Assembly: GCF_001278945.1 (NCBI RefSeq)
Contig: NZ_LGRV01000007.1
Location: 1 to 42,435 of the forward strand
Source: Lysinibacillus contaminans
Lineage (GTDB): Bacteria > Bacillota > Bacilli > Bacillales_A > Planococcaceae
Direction of reading: 5' to 3'
DNA length: 42,435 nucleotides
Both the position numbers and the translations under genes were made by a program. The notes under the pieces were generated by a model. That model had not been told where the DNA came from, ran no database searches, and worked only from the letters and a program-made list of their open reading frames with translations. Of the stretch, positions 34,039 to 42,301 are shown piece by piece. Position 1 is the stretch's first letter. Every line of letters begins with the position of its first letter.

Positions 34039-35553
34039 ATGAATAACGAGTCAACAATGAAAAAGCCCCCTTATGGCATGATCGCCATTCTATTCGTGGG
34101 TGCTTTTGTCGCTTTCTTAAACAATACATTGTTAAACGTAGCGTTACCGACGATTATGAAGGACTTCGGTATTGATTATGCGACGGTACAATGGCTTGCA
34201 ACAGGTTATATGCTTGTAAGTGGTATTCTTGTACCTGCATCAGCCTTTTTCGTCACACGCTTTAAAAATAGACATTTATTTATTGTAGCGATGTCCATCT
34301 TTACTATCGGTACAATTATGGCCGGTTTTGCACCGAATTTTGAAATTTTATTACTTGGACGTATGGTGCAAGCAGTAGGTGCTTCAAGTATGTCACCACT
34401 TTTAATGAATGTTATGCTTACGAGCTTCCCGAAAGAAAAACGTGGTTCAGCCATGGGGATTTTCGGTCTAGTAATGATTGCTGCTCCAGCAATTGGCCCT
34501 ACGTTGTCAGGGTATATTGTTGAACATCATGACTGGCGTATGCTATTCCAAATAATTATTCCGTTCGCAATTATTAGCTTAGTGTTCGGTATTTGGAAAT
34601 TAGAAAACGTAATGGAAACACGCGATGTACGCTTAGACTTCCCATCATTACTTTTATCAACAGTAGCATTCGGTAGTATTTTATACGGATTTAGTACTGC
34701 GGGCAGTAAAGGTTGGTCTGATCCAGTTGTGTACGGCACGATTATAGTAGGTGTCATTTCATTAATTCTATTCATAGTGAAGCAATTACGTATGGATGAA
34801 CCATTACTAGAATTACGCATTTATAAATATCCAATGTTTGCGTTAGCTTCTATTATTTCGACTATTGTTTCTATGGCAATGTTCTCAGGGATGATTTTAA
34901 CGCCAGCTTACGTTCAAACAGTTCGTGGTATTGACCCATTTGAAGCAGGTTTAATGATGCTTCCAGGGGCACTTATCATGGGGATTATGTCACCAATTAC
35001 AGGTAAACTGTTCGATAAAGTCGGCCCTCGTATTTTAGCAATCACAGGGTTAACTATTACAACACTTGCAACATTTGGTTTAACAAAATTACAAGTAGAT
35101 TCAAGCTACACATATATCATTTCGATGTATACAATTCGTATGTTCGGTTTATCGATGGTTATGATGCCAATTATGACAAATGGCTTAAATCAATTACCAC
35201 AAATCATGAATCCGCATGGTACTGCCATTAACAATACAGTTCAACAAGTAGCGGGCGCAATCGGTAGTGCGGTCATGATCACTATTATGAATACTCGTAC
35301 AAAAGCACGTGCTGAAGAACTAGTAGCTGATGCACAGGCGAATGCAACACAATCAGGTGTAATACCAAGTGCTGAGCAAATGCAACAAATGCAAGATCAA
35401 ATTACGCAAACAGCATTATTAGATGGTATTAACCATTCATTCTTTATTGCCACAATTATTACAGTTATTGCACTTGTCTTTGCATTCTTCTTAAAACGTG
35501 TAAAAGTAGAAAGTGCGGCTGCTTCGATGGACTTGAAAAAGCCAACAAAATAA
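34039..35553 (+). CDS. DHA2-family drug efflux MFS transporter
   Basis: 504 aa, 14 TM segments. Motif A is near 70 (ASAFFVTRFKNRHLFI), motif C-like GLVMIAAPAIGPTLSGYI near 145-160, and the central region has the two extra TM segments of the EmrB/QacA group. LmrB of B. subtilis is a relative. GAGGGAAACAA precedes the ATG. It is divergent from the extended TetR gene, its likely repressor. Substrates are unknown. Confidence 0.92.
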   Translation: MNNESTMKKPPYGMIAILFVGAFVAFLNNTLLNVALPTIMKDFGIDYATVQWLATGYMLVSGILVPASAFFVTRFKNRHLFIVAMSIFTIGTIMAGFAPNFEILLLGRMVQAVGASSMSPLLMNVMLTSFPKEKRGSAMGIFGLVMIAAPAIGPTLSGYIVEHHDWRMLFQIIIPFAIISLVFGIWKLENVMETRDVRLDFPSLLLSTVAFGSILYGFSTAGSKGWSDPVVYGTIIVGVISLILFIVKQLRMDEPLLELRIYKYPMFALASIISTIVSMAMFSGMILTPAYVQTVRGIDPFEAGLMMLPGALIMGIMSPITGKLFDKVGPRILAITGLTITTLATFGLTKLQVDSSYTYIISMYTIRMFGLSMVMMPIMTNGLNQLPQIMNPHGTAINNTVQQVAGAIGSAVMITIMNTRTKARAEELVADAQANATQSGVIPSAEQMQQMQDQITQTALLDGINHSFFIATIITVIALVFAFFLKRVKVESAAASMDLKKPTK

Positions 35554-35561
35554 TAGCAAAT

Positions 35562-35602
35562 ATAAAAGCGAGAAGTCACCTAAAAGGTAACTTCTCGCTT
35601 TA
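35562..35602. terminator. Bidirectional terminator between MFS and MMPL genes
   Basis: AAAGCGAGAAGT/ACTTCTCGCTTT with an inner CACCT/AGGTA stem; T- and A-rich flanks allow use by both converging genes. Confidence 0.92.
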
Positions 35603-35608
35603 TTTAAA

Positions 35609-37795
35609 TTAAGCATCTTTTTTAAATAAGGCACCTGGCCAAAATGCATACTTACCAAGTACAGTTGTAATGGCTGGTACAAGTAATGGGCGAACGATGA
35701 ATGTATCGAGTAGGACACCTATAGCTGTAACAACCCCAAATTGCACGAGCACTTGAATAGGGAGTGTAGCAAGAACGGCAAAAGTGCCTGCTAAAATAAG
35801 TCCTGCAGATGTAATAACACTACCTGTATGAACAACCCCTTCTTCGACTGCTGATAAATGATCTTTCGTTTTACGCTTCTTCCAAATCTCTGAAATCATG
35901 AAAATATTATAATCTTCACCAAGTGCAACGAGGAACACGAACGCATACAGTGGAATAGCACCTTGAATTGCCTCTGCACCCATAAAGTAATGCAAAATGA
36001 TCCAGCCAGCACCGAGCGCCCCAAAGTAAGAAATAACAACGGTTGCTAATAAATAAACGGTCGCTGTTACTGAGCGTAAGTAAACAAATAATAAGAGGGC
36101 AATTAAAGCAATCATTGTTGGCATGATAACTGATTCATCACGTGCTGTGACTTGCATTGTATCATACTGATTTGCTGTTTCCCCGCCAATCCATACATGT
36201 TCACTTGCATCCTTCACACCTGCATCTTCAAGCATCTTCACTGTTTCATCTTTAAGTTCAGGAATATGTTCTAGAGATTCTTTTGCATAAGGATTCGTAT
36301 TTAAGGTCATTTCATATAGTTGAATTGAATCGTTTTTCTCACCAATTTGTACATCGTCAACATGGTCGATATACGGAAGGGAGGAAAGTTGTTCCTGTAA
36401 ATTAACATCAGCACCATTCACATCAACAACGAGTTGTACAGGTGCTAATTCACCTGGTGAAAAATTCTCTTCTATTAAAGTAAAACCTTCACGAGATGGC
36501 ATATCTTCAGGGAAAGAAGATAATAAGTCGAATGTATATTGAATACGTGGTACAAATGCGGCTAAACCACCTAGTAAAAGTACAGTTAGCGCAATGACAA
36601 TCCATGGCTTATGTGTCACGAAATGCCCGATTTTATTGCTTATTTTATGACTTGGCTTATTTTGTTTTTTACCCTTAGAACGAGCCATCTCTTCTGTTCT
36701 TGGTGTGAATGGGAAAAATGCAGCGCGTCCAATGATGACCAAGATGGCAGGGAGTACTACAAGAGCGGCAATCCCCATGATAAGTACACCGAAGCTAAAA
36801 GGTACAGCGAAGCGTTGGAAGGCACCGTAATGAGCGAGACTAAGGGTTGCCAGTCCGATTACCACAGTGAGTGCACTCATTAAAATAGCGCCACCTGATT
36901 CTTTCACTGCAAGCTTCATCGCAGCTGCTTTATCTTCTACTTCTAATAAAATTTCACGGTATTTTGAAATTAAAAATAAACAATAGTCGGTTCCGGCACC
37001 AAAGAGTAGGACCGTCATAATAGACACAGCCTGAGAGTCCTTTTCAATCCATCCTTGATCCGCAAAGAATCCTAACGTTGGGCTAATAAGACCGTACGCG
37101 AGCCCAACAACAATTAGTGGAATAATAGCAAGTAATGGTGATCGATAGATTAAGATAAGTAAGACAAGAACTAGCATCACTGTTGCGATTAATAATTTTA
37201 CATCGGCCTGTGAGAATAGACTCACTGCATCGGTTGCAATTCCGACAGGACCAGAATAACGAACATGAAGCGCATCACTCGTTAAATCTTTATCTAATTG
37301 AACGTTATGTGTACCCATAATCTTCGTTAAATCATCTAAGCTTTCTTGTAGTGCATCTGTTGCGGCATCTTTTTCAAAAAAGACAGGTGTTACAAGGGTA
37401 GAGCCATTTTCTGAAGAGGCTGCTTGAAATGCTTGTGGTGGCATTTCGTCATACGGTGGTATGAGAGACTGATTGTTTAATGGCTTTGCCTTTAACTCAC
37501 CGTATACCTTTTGGATGGCTAAAAAATCATCCGTTGTTAGACCATTTTCACGATGCCAAACGAGTAGGAGAGGTGTGCCAGAATCGTATGGAAATTGATC
37601 TTTAATAATTGCAGCAGCTTGCTCAGACATTTCTGTTTCTGGCAAGTTTTTTCCTGACTCACTTTCAATACTATTAATTTGTGGCCAAGCAAAAGATAGA
37701 ACGACAACGAGTAAAACCCAAAAAGCTAGGGCTATGAAACGGCCTTTTTTACTTGCCACCATCGAGCCCCACTGTTCAAGCGGATGCTTTTTCAT
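35609..37795 (-). CDS. MMPL/RND-family transporter
   Basis: 728 aa, similar in length to B. subtilis YdfJ. Two repeats, each with a TM then a large extracytoplasmic domain (about 45-200 and 420-540) and a five- to six-TM bundle. GAGTDYCLFLISKYRE and ALGEDYNIFMISEIWKK carry the GxxxDY proton-relay motif of the MMPL family (Asp, Tyr in both halves). GGAGG stands upstream of the ATG at 37795. It is divergent from a TetR gene, suggesting repression. Such proteins export lipids or lipophilic drugs; the substrate is unknown. Confidence 0.92.
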   Translation of the reverse strand: MKKHPLEQWGSMVASKKGRFIALAFWVLLVVVLSFAWPQINSIESESGKNLPETEMSEQAAAIIKDQFPYDSGTPLLLVWHRENGLTTDDFLAIQKVYGELKAKPLNNQSLIPPYDEMPPQAFQAASSENGSTLVTPVFFEKDAATDALQESLDDLTKIMGTHNVQLDKDLTSDALHVRYSGPVGIATDAVSLFSQADVKLLIATVMLVLVLLILIYRSPLLAIIPLIVVGLAYGLISPTLGFFADQGWIEKDSQAVSIMTVLLFGAGTDYCLFLISKYREILLEVEDKAAAMKLAVKESGGAILMSALTVVIGLATLSLAHYGAFQRFAVPFSFGVLIMGIAALVVLPAILVIIGRAAFFPFTPRTEEMARSKGKKQNKPSHKISNKIGHFVTHKPWIVIALTVLLLGGLAAFVPRIQYTFDLLSSFPEDMPSREGFTLIEENFSPGELAPVQLVVDVNGADVNLQEQLSSLPYIDHVDDVQIGEKNDSIQLYEMTLNTNPYAKESLEHIPELKDETVKMLEDAGVKDASEHVWIGGETANQYDTMQVTARDESVIMPTMIALIALLLFVYLRSVTATVYLLATVVISYFGALGAGWIILHYFMGAEAIQGAIPLYAFVFLVALGEDYNIFMISEIWKKRKTKDHLSAVEEGVVHTGSVITSAGLILAGTFAVLATLPIQVLVQFGVVTAIGVLLDTFIVRPLLVPAITTVLGKYAFWPGALFKKDA

Positions 37796-37837
37796 TTAGC
37801 ATAACCTCCAATTCATGTAAGTGTTTATAATTATATA

Positions 37838-37866
37838 TACTGGTAGGTTAATTAATCAACTGGTAA
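37838..37866. promoter_or_regulatory. Candidate operator between the MMPL gene and its TetR
   Basis: ACTGGTA occurs twice (37839-37845 and 37859-37865), 20 bp apart, flanking the palindrome GGTTAATTAATC. It lies 43 bp from the mmpl start and 56 bp from the tetR start; function inferred. Confidence 0.45.
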
Positions 37867-37921
37867 ATGATATTATGTTATAATATGACTAAATAGAACT
37901 AGATATGAGGAGGAGAACCTG

Positions 37922-38539
37922 TTGGAAAAATCACCTCGTGTTCTCGGAAGACCTCGCCATGATGAAAAGGCAAAGCCAACTCAAGAGGTCGTGCTGTTGA
38001 CTGCTACAAATCTTTTTATAAAAAAAGGCTATAAAAATGTGTCGATGGATGATGTGGCGAGAGCTTGTAATGTGACCAAAGCAACTATCTACTACTACTA
38101 CCCGACTAAGGGTGACTTGTACACTTCATCGTTAGTGGGAATGATGGAACGAATTCGATTCCATATTGAGCAAATTTTAAATTTACCCAATCCATTTAAA
38201 GAGCGGCTAGAACAACTAGTCGAGGTACATTTATCTGCCACGGTGGATATTGATATGAAAAATTTTATGCGTGAAGCAACGATGAATCTTTCGGAATCGC
38301 AATTAAAAAAGGTACATGCATCAGAGACTGCCATGTATGAAACAATTGAGCGATCCATGCAACTCGAAATGGATAGGGGAACAATTCGTCAAGGTAATGC
38401 ACAATTTTTTGCACATACATTTATGGTGTTGATGTCAGTCGGTTATTTTAAAGATGGAGAGGGAATCAGCTTATTCCAGACATCAAGGGAAGCGGCGAAG
38501 GAAATTACAGATTTCTTTTGGCGATCTATTGAAAATTGA
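37922..38539 (+). CDS. TetR-family regulator
   Basis: 205 aa, standard TetR length. The HTH covers about 25-65 (VVLLTATNLFIKKGYKNVSMDDVARACNV, TKATIYYYYPTKGDLY). The helical C-terminal domain is unassigned. Start TTG 37922 has GAGGAGGAG at 7 nt. Divergent from the MMPL transporter with 126 bp between, so it is the likely local repressor. Confidence 0.92.
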   Translation: MEKSPRVLGRPRHDEKAKPTQEVVLLTATNLFIKKGYKNVSMDDVARACNVTKATIYYYYPTKGDLYTSSLVGMMERIRFHIEQILNLPNPFKERLEQLVEVHLSATVDIDMKNFMREATMNLSESQLKKVHASETAMYETIERSMQLEMDRGTIRQGNAQFFAHTFMVLMSVGYFKDGEGISLFQTSREAAKEITDFFWRSIEN

Positions 38540-38779
38540 AATAGAGTTTATTGGATTTGAGTAGCTATTATTGGTATATAATGAAAAACTTTTATTCTGG
38601 TTTACATTAATGTGGTTAAATAACTATGTTAAAATTTTATTTTTTTAACTTAATGTGATTAAAGAAGAAATTATGTACTAATAAAAGTTGACAAATTAAT
38701 GAATCTTTGAAAATTTTGTCGAAAACGTGAATAATTAATTGAAATAATGTACAAACAGTCTTATAATTAAAGACGTAAT
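38540..38779. other. AT-rich gap before the yjlC-ndh leader
   Basis: No gene seen. It should contain the promoter; TTGAAA-type and TATAAT-type pieces occur (CTTATAATTAA at 38760-38770), but no single arrangement stands out. A Rex-like site (TTGTGA..TCACAA), expected for ndh, is not clearly present. Confidence 0.4.
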
Positions 38780-38945
38780 GTCACCCGGACGAGATAAGGA
38801 TGGAATTGTGATGTGCTTCAAGCAAAATAGAGTTAACATCGTAATTACAAATAATTATATTTGTAATCCGGCCCTTGTGACTGGTGAGTGTGTAAGATAT
38901 AAGCTGTAACGACTGTTAAGAAGATCGCTTAATGGTCTTTTTTTA
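38780..38945 (+). ncRNA. Structured 5' leader of yjlC-ndh with terminator-like end (candidate)
   Basis: GTCAC (38780-38784) pairs with GTGAC (38877-38881) and CCGGA (38785-38789) with TCCGG (38867-38871), separated by a 5-nt bulge on the 3' side. Inside are GATGT/ACATC (38810-38839) and a 10-bp hairpin ATTACAAATA/TATTTGTAAT (38844-38867). Downstream GTTAAG/CTTAAT and AGATC/GGTCT precede a T7 run (38938-38944), a possible terminator 50 bp before the gene. I do not recognise a known riboswitch class. Confidence 0.5.
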
Positions 38946-38994
38946 CATGTAAGCAATAAAAAATAGCAACAGTGATGGCAAAGGAGAGTTTAAA

Positions 38995-39423
38995 ATGTCA
39001 GAAACGAAAAACCAACCACAGACTGAACAATTAACTGTGAGTCAAGAACAACTAGATGTACTAGACCAACTATTAAAGCCTGAGGTTCAAGAATCTTTAA
39101 CTACTTTAGTAGAGCAATTACCAAAGTTAACTGAAATGATGACGTTATTAACAAAATCATATGAGTTCGCTCAATCAGTTGCAACGGACGAAGTATTAAA
39201 AAATGATACTGTTAGTGCGGTATCAGAAATGGCTGGCCCGGTAGTAGGATCAGCTAAAAACTTGGCTGCGACTGCAATCGAAGCAAAAGATCGCGCGTCA
39301 GAAAGCCAAGAAGTAATCGGTTTATTTGGTCTTCTTAAAATGTTGAAAGACCCACAAGTTCAAGGTGTTTTCCGCTTTGTAAATGCATTTTTACAAGTAA
39401 ATGCTGAACGTAATTCTAAATAA
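38995..39423 (+). CDS. yjlC: DUF1641 protein, partner of NADH dehydrogenase
   Basis: 142 aa helical protein with the DUF1641 core (QVQGVFRFVNAFLQ at the C-terminus, LLKMLKDPQVQ before it). In B. subtilis yjlC precedes ndh (yjlD), and other DUF1641 proteins sit next to formate dehydrogenases. No TM segment is seen; it may be a peripheral subunit or regulator. AAAGGAGAG precedes the ATG. Gap to ndh 45 bp. Confidence 0.9.
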   Translation: MSETKNQPQTEQLTVSQEQLDVLDQLLKPEVQESLTTLVEQLPKLTEMMTLLTKSYEFAQSVATDEVLKNDTVSAVSEMAGPVVGSAKNLAATAIEAKDRASESQEVIGLFGLLKMLKDPQVQGVFRFVNAFLQVNAERNSK

Positions 39424-39468
39424 GATTCAAGATATATTTAACTCGTAAGGACGGAGGATTAATTAATC

Positions 39469-40653
39469 ATGTCAAAAGAAATCGTCATCTTAGGTGCTGG
39501 TTACGCTGGCGTTTTAACTGCATTAACAGCTCGTAAGTATTTATCTGCTGATGAAGCTAAAATCACTTTAGTAAACCAATATCCAACACACCAAATCATC
39601 ACTGAACTTCACCGTTTAGCGGGTGGTACTATCGCTGAAGGTGCTGTAGCTCTACCACTTAAAAAAATCTTCAAAGGTTTAGATGTAGAGTTACAAATTG
39701 CAAAAGTAACAAAATTCAACGTAGATACTAAAAAAGTAGACTTAGACAATGGTTACACATTATCTTATGACACTTTAGTTGTTTCTTTAGGTAGCCAAAC
39801 TGGTTTCTTCGGTATCCCAGGATTAGAAGAAAATTCAATGGTTCTTAAATCAGTAGACGATGCAAACAAAATCTACAAACACATCGAAGACCGCATCAAA
39901 GCATACGCACAATCTAAAGATGAAGCAGATGCAACGATCGTTATCGGCGGCGGCGGTTTAACAGGTACTGAGCTTGTTGGTGAAATCGTGGACAACTTCC
40001 CGAAAGTTGCTGCGAAACACGGCGTAAACTTTGCTGACCTTAAAATTAAACTTGTTGAAGCTGGTCCGAAAATCTTACCAGTACTTCCAGATGTGCTTAT
40101 CGAGCGTGCTACTGAAAGCTTAACAAAACGTGGCGTTGAATTCATTACAGGTACACCTGTAACTGGTGTTGAGGGCAATGTAATTTCTCTTAAAGACCGT
40201 GAACCAATTGTTGCGAACACACTTATTTGGACAGGTGGGGTAGCTCCACTTCCAATCGTTGGTGAGTCTGGCCTTGCTGCAGATCGCGGTAAAGCAACAA
40301 TCAACGAATTCCTACAATCTACATCACACCCTGATGTATTTGTTCTTGGCGATAGCTCTGTAGCATTACCAGCAGATGGTGGACGTCCACTTTATGCTCC
40401 AACTGCACAAGTTGCATGGCAAATGGGCGAATGTGCTGGTTACAACTTATTCGCACAATACAAAAACCAAGATATGAAAGAATTCTCAGCTATCAACTCT
40501 GGTACACTTGCAAGCCTAGGTCGTAAAGATGCTGTTGCTACTGTTGGAGCAAACAATACACAACTTAAAGGTCTTCCTGCTACATTAATGAAAGAAGCGT
40601 CAAATATTCGCTATCTTACACACATCAAAGCTCTATTTGGCTTAGCATATTAA
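39469..40653 (+). CDS. ndh: Type II NADH dehydrogenase
   Basis: 394 aa monotopic membrane flavoprotein passing electrons from NADH to quinone without proton pumping. The FAD-binding GAGYAGVLTALTA (about 8-20), the NADH-binding VIGGGGLTGTELVGE (about 158-172), VFVLGDSS (FAD contact, about 292) and the C-terminal membrane-attaching helix TLMKEASNIRYLTHIKALF are present. Length matches B. subtilis Ndh (392). GGACGGAGG stands upstream. The codon usage is noticeably biased (highly expressed gene type). Confidence 0.96.
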   Translation: MSKEIVILGAGYAGVLTALTARKYLSADEAKITLVNQYPTHQIITELHRLAGGTIAEGAVALPLKKIFKGLDVELQIAKVTKFNVDTKKVDLDNGYTLSYDTLVVSLGSQTGFFGIPGLEENSMVLKSVDDANKIYKHIEDRIKAYAQSKDEADATIVIGGGGLTGTELVGEIVDNFPKVAAKHGVNFADLKIKLVEAGPKILPVLPDVLIERATESLTKRGVEFITGTPVTGVEGNVISLKDREPIVANTLIWTGGVAPLPIVGESGLAADRGKATINEFLQSTSHPDVFVLGDSSVALPADGGRPLYAPTAQVAWQMGECAGYNLFAQYKNQDMKEFSAINSGTLASLGRKDAVATVGANNTQLKGLPATLMKEASNIRYLTHIKALFGLAY

Positions 40654-40715
40654 TTTTCAGTATTTAATAATGTCCTTGTAATTGCAGAGGCATAGTAAAG
40701 TACAAAATTTAATTT

Positions 40716-40761
40716 AAGCAGTGGAAAGTTCGATTCAATCGAACTTTCCACTGCTTTTTGT
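40716..40761 (+). terminator. Terminator after ndh
   Basis: 20-bp arms AAGCAGTGGAAAGTTCGATT/AATCGAACTTTCCACTGCTT, nearly perfect, followed by TTTTGTTTT. One of the strongest terminators in the window. Confidence 0.95.
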
Positions 40762-40814
40762 TTTGGTGCAATTGATATTTTATCAAATCATGACAAGAAA
40801 CAATTAAGGAGTAC

Positions 40815-41021
40815 TTGTGCCAGTACGGAGCAGATATTGAGATGGTGGTCATGGGCACGGATCCAAAATTTAAATCAGCTGTTCGTCATGTATTAGGTGA
40901 ACTTGTCATTGGAGAAGATGGTTTTCATTACTGCCGCTATATCTACTGGGGAATGGATGAGGTGAGTGGACAAGTACAAAAAGAATGGGGTAAATATAAG
41001 CGAGTGTGCCATGTGTTTTGA
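40815..41021 (+). CDS. Small ORF of unknown function
   Basis: 68 aa from TTG 40815, with AAGGAG 3 nt upstream (short spacing). The sequence GADIEMVVMGTDPKFKSAVR, with later HYCRYIYWGMDE and CHVF, looks protein-like (balanced residues, two Cys pairs) and is followed by its own hairpin terminator (41021-41043). No TM segment or known domain is recognised. It may be a remnant of a larger gene. Confidence 0.45.
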   Translation: MCQYGADIEMVVMGTDPKFKSAVRHVLGELVIGEDGFHYCRYIYWGMDEVSGQVQKEWGKYKRVCHVF

Positions 41022-41043
41022 AAAAATAGGGTTACTATTTTTT
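41021..41043 (+). terminator. Terminator after the small ORF
   Basis: AAAAAATAG-GGTTA-CTATTTTTT; a 9-bp AT-rich stem ending in T6. Confidence 0.65.
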
Positions 41044-41064
41044 GAATCTTATTATAAATATAGC

Positions 41065-41126
41065 CGAGTTCACATCATTGACACATTCAAATAAAAAAGT
41101 TATTATAGTTACATAAAGTAAGTAAT
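41065..41126 (+). promoter_or_regulatory. Promoter/operator unit 1
   Basis: CGAGTTCACATCA, then -35 TTGACA (41078-41083), 17-nt spacer, -10 TATTAT (41101-41106), then GTTAC-ATAAA-GTAAG (41108-41122). It is repeated almost unchanged 125 bp later. It would drive rightward transcription toward the SDR gene. Confidence 0.8.
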
Positions 41127-41189
41127 GAATTAAATGTAACTTAATAATGTTGTTGTTAGATTCGCTCTAGTAAAAGTTATTAGGACAAT

Positions 41190-41250
41190 CGAGTTCACAT
41201 TATTGACACATTATAATTAAAAGGTTATTATGGTTACATAAAGTAACTAA
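41190..41250 (+). promoter_or_regulatory. Promoter/operator unit 2
   Basis: Second copy: CGAGTTCACATTA, -35 TTGACA (41203-41208), 17 nt, -10 TATTAT (41226-41231), then GTTAC-ATAAA-GTAAC (41233-41247), a perfect 5-bp inverted repeat at the +1 region. The sequence before and after -10 is conserved between copies, as expected if both a polymerase and a repressor/activator site were duplicated. Confidence 0.82.
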
Positions 41251-41454
41251 TATCCGAAAAGTTACTTTTGTATCGATGTAATGACGTCGGAATTGGGATT
41301 ACTATTTTAATATGAAGAAATTCCAAAAAATTAATTTGACCTCGAAGAAAGCTCTTAGGTTAAAAGAGAATACTAGATTGATAGGAAGTATTTATAAAAC
41401 TCAATATCGTTATTGGGCACATAACAACTATGTTTTTAATAAGGAGAAATTGGT
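41251..41454. other. Leader of the SDR gene
   Basis: About 200 bp between the second promoter and the SDR ribosome binding site. GTTACTTTTG at 41261 repeats a half-site of the operator. No riboswitch motif recognised. Confidence 0.4.
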
Positions 41455-42210
41455 ATGAAAAAACTTAATGGAAAAGTAGCAATCATTACAGGTGGCGCAG
41501 GCGGTATCGGTATGGGAATGGCAACTGCCTTTGTAAAAGAGGGAGCAACAGTTGTAATTGTGGACTTAAATGCAGAAGTAGGAAATGAAACTGTTAAAAC
41601 ATTACAAGAATATCAATCAGAATCTATGTTCATTCAAGCAAACCTTGCAGAGCACGATAAACTAGGAAACATTGTGACGCAAGTTGTTGAGAGATACGGC
41701 AAGCTAGATATTCTAGTAAACAATGCACATGCATCAAGAATGAACTCGATTGCTGATACAACTCAAGCAGATTTCGATTTATCATTTAACACTGGATTCT
41801 ATCCAACATTCTACTTGATGCAAGCAGCACTACCATATTTAAAAGAAACAAAAGGGAATATCATCAACTTTGCGTCTGGAGCTGGCATTAACGGAGATGT
41901 TAACCAAGCCTCTTATGCAGTTGCAAAAGAAGCGATTCGTGGAATTACGCGTGTAGCAGCAAATGAATTCGGTCCATTTGGTATCAATGTAAACATTATT
42001 GCACCAATTGCTAAATCACCAGGTATGCTTCAATGGGCAGAAGAAAATCCAGAATATTACCAAGGAATGCTTTCTAAAATCCCTCTAAGAAGACTAGGTG
42101 AAATTGAAGACGATATCGGTCGCGTTGCAGTATTCTTAGCAAGCGAAGATTCTGCTTATATTACGGGTCAAACAATTATGGTAGATGGCGGATCAATTAA
42201 ATTACGCTAA
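41455..42210 (+). CDS. Short-chain dehydrogenase/reductase
   Basis: 251 aa classical SDR. Cofactor motif GGAGGIGMGMA (about 14-24; TGxxxGxG variant), NNAH (about 89-92), catalytic Ser-Tyr-Lys as FASGAGINGD..., YAVAK (about 155-159), and the C-terminal ITGQTIMVDGG, typical of FabG-like oxidoreductases. D37 after the second strand (VIVDLNAE) suggests NAD+. AAGGAG stands 8 nt upstream. Followed by an MFS gene; together they may import and oxidise a small hydroxy compound. Substrate unknown. Confidence 0.92.
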   Translation: MKKLNGKVAIITGGAGGIGMGMATAFVKEGATVVIVDLNAEVGNETVKTLQEYQSESMFIQANLAEHDKLGNIVTQVVERYGKLDILVNNAHASRMNSIADTTQADFDLSFNTGFYPTFYLMQAALPYLKETKGNIINFASGAGINGDVNQASYAVAKEAIRGITRVAANEFGPFGINVNIIAPIAKSPGMLQWAEENPEYYQGMLSKIPLRRLGEIEDDIGRVAVFLASEDSAYITGQTIMVDGGSIKLR

Positions 42211-42301
42211 TCAATATTAGTTTGCTTTTACATCACAAAAATAATGCCGTTTCGTGAGAACGAAACAGCAACCAAATAAATTATAGAATGAGGACTTCAT
42301 C

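Noticed and set aside
38540..38994. Rex operator before ndh
   Set aside because: No clear TTGTGA-N6-TCACAA; only a loose TGAATAATTAATTGA-like piece near 38730.
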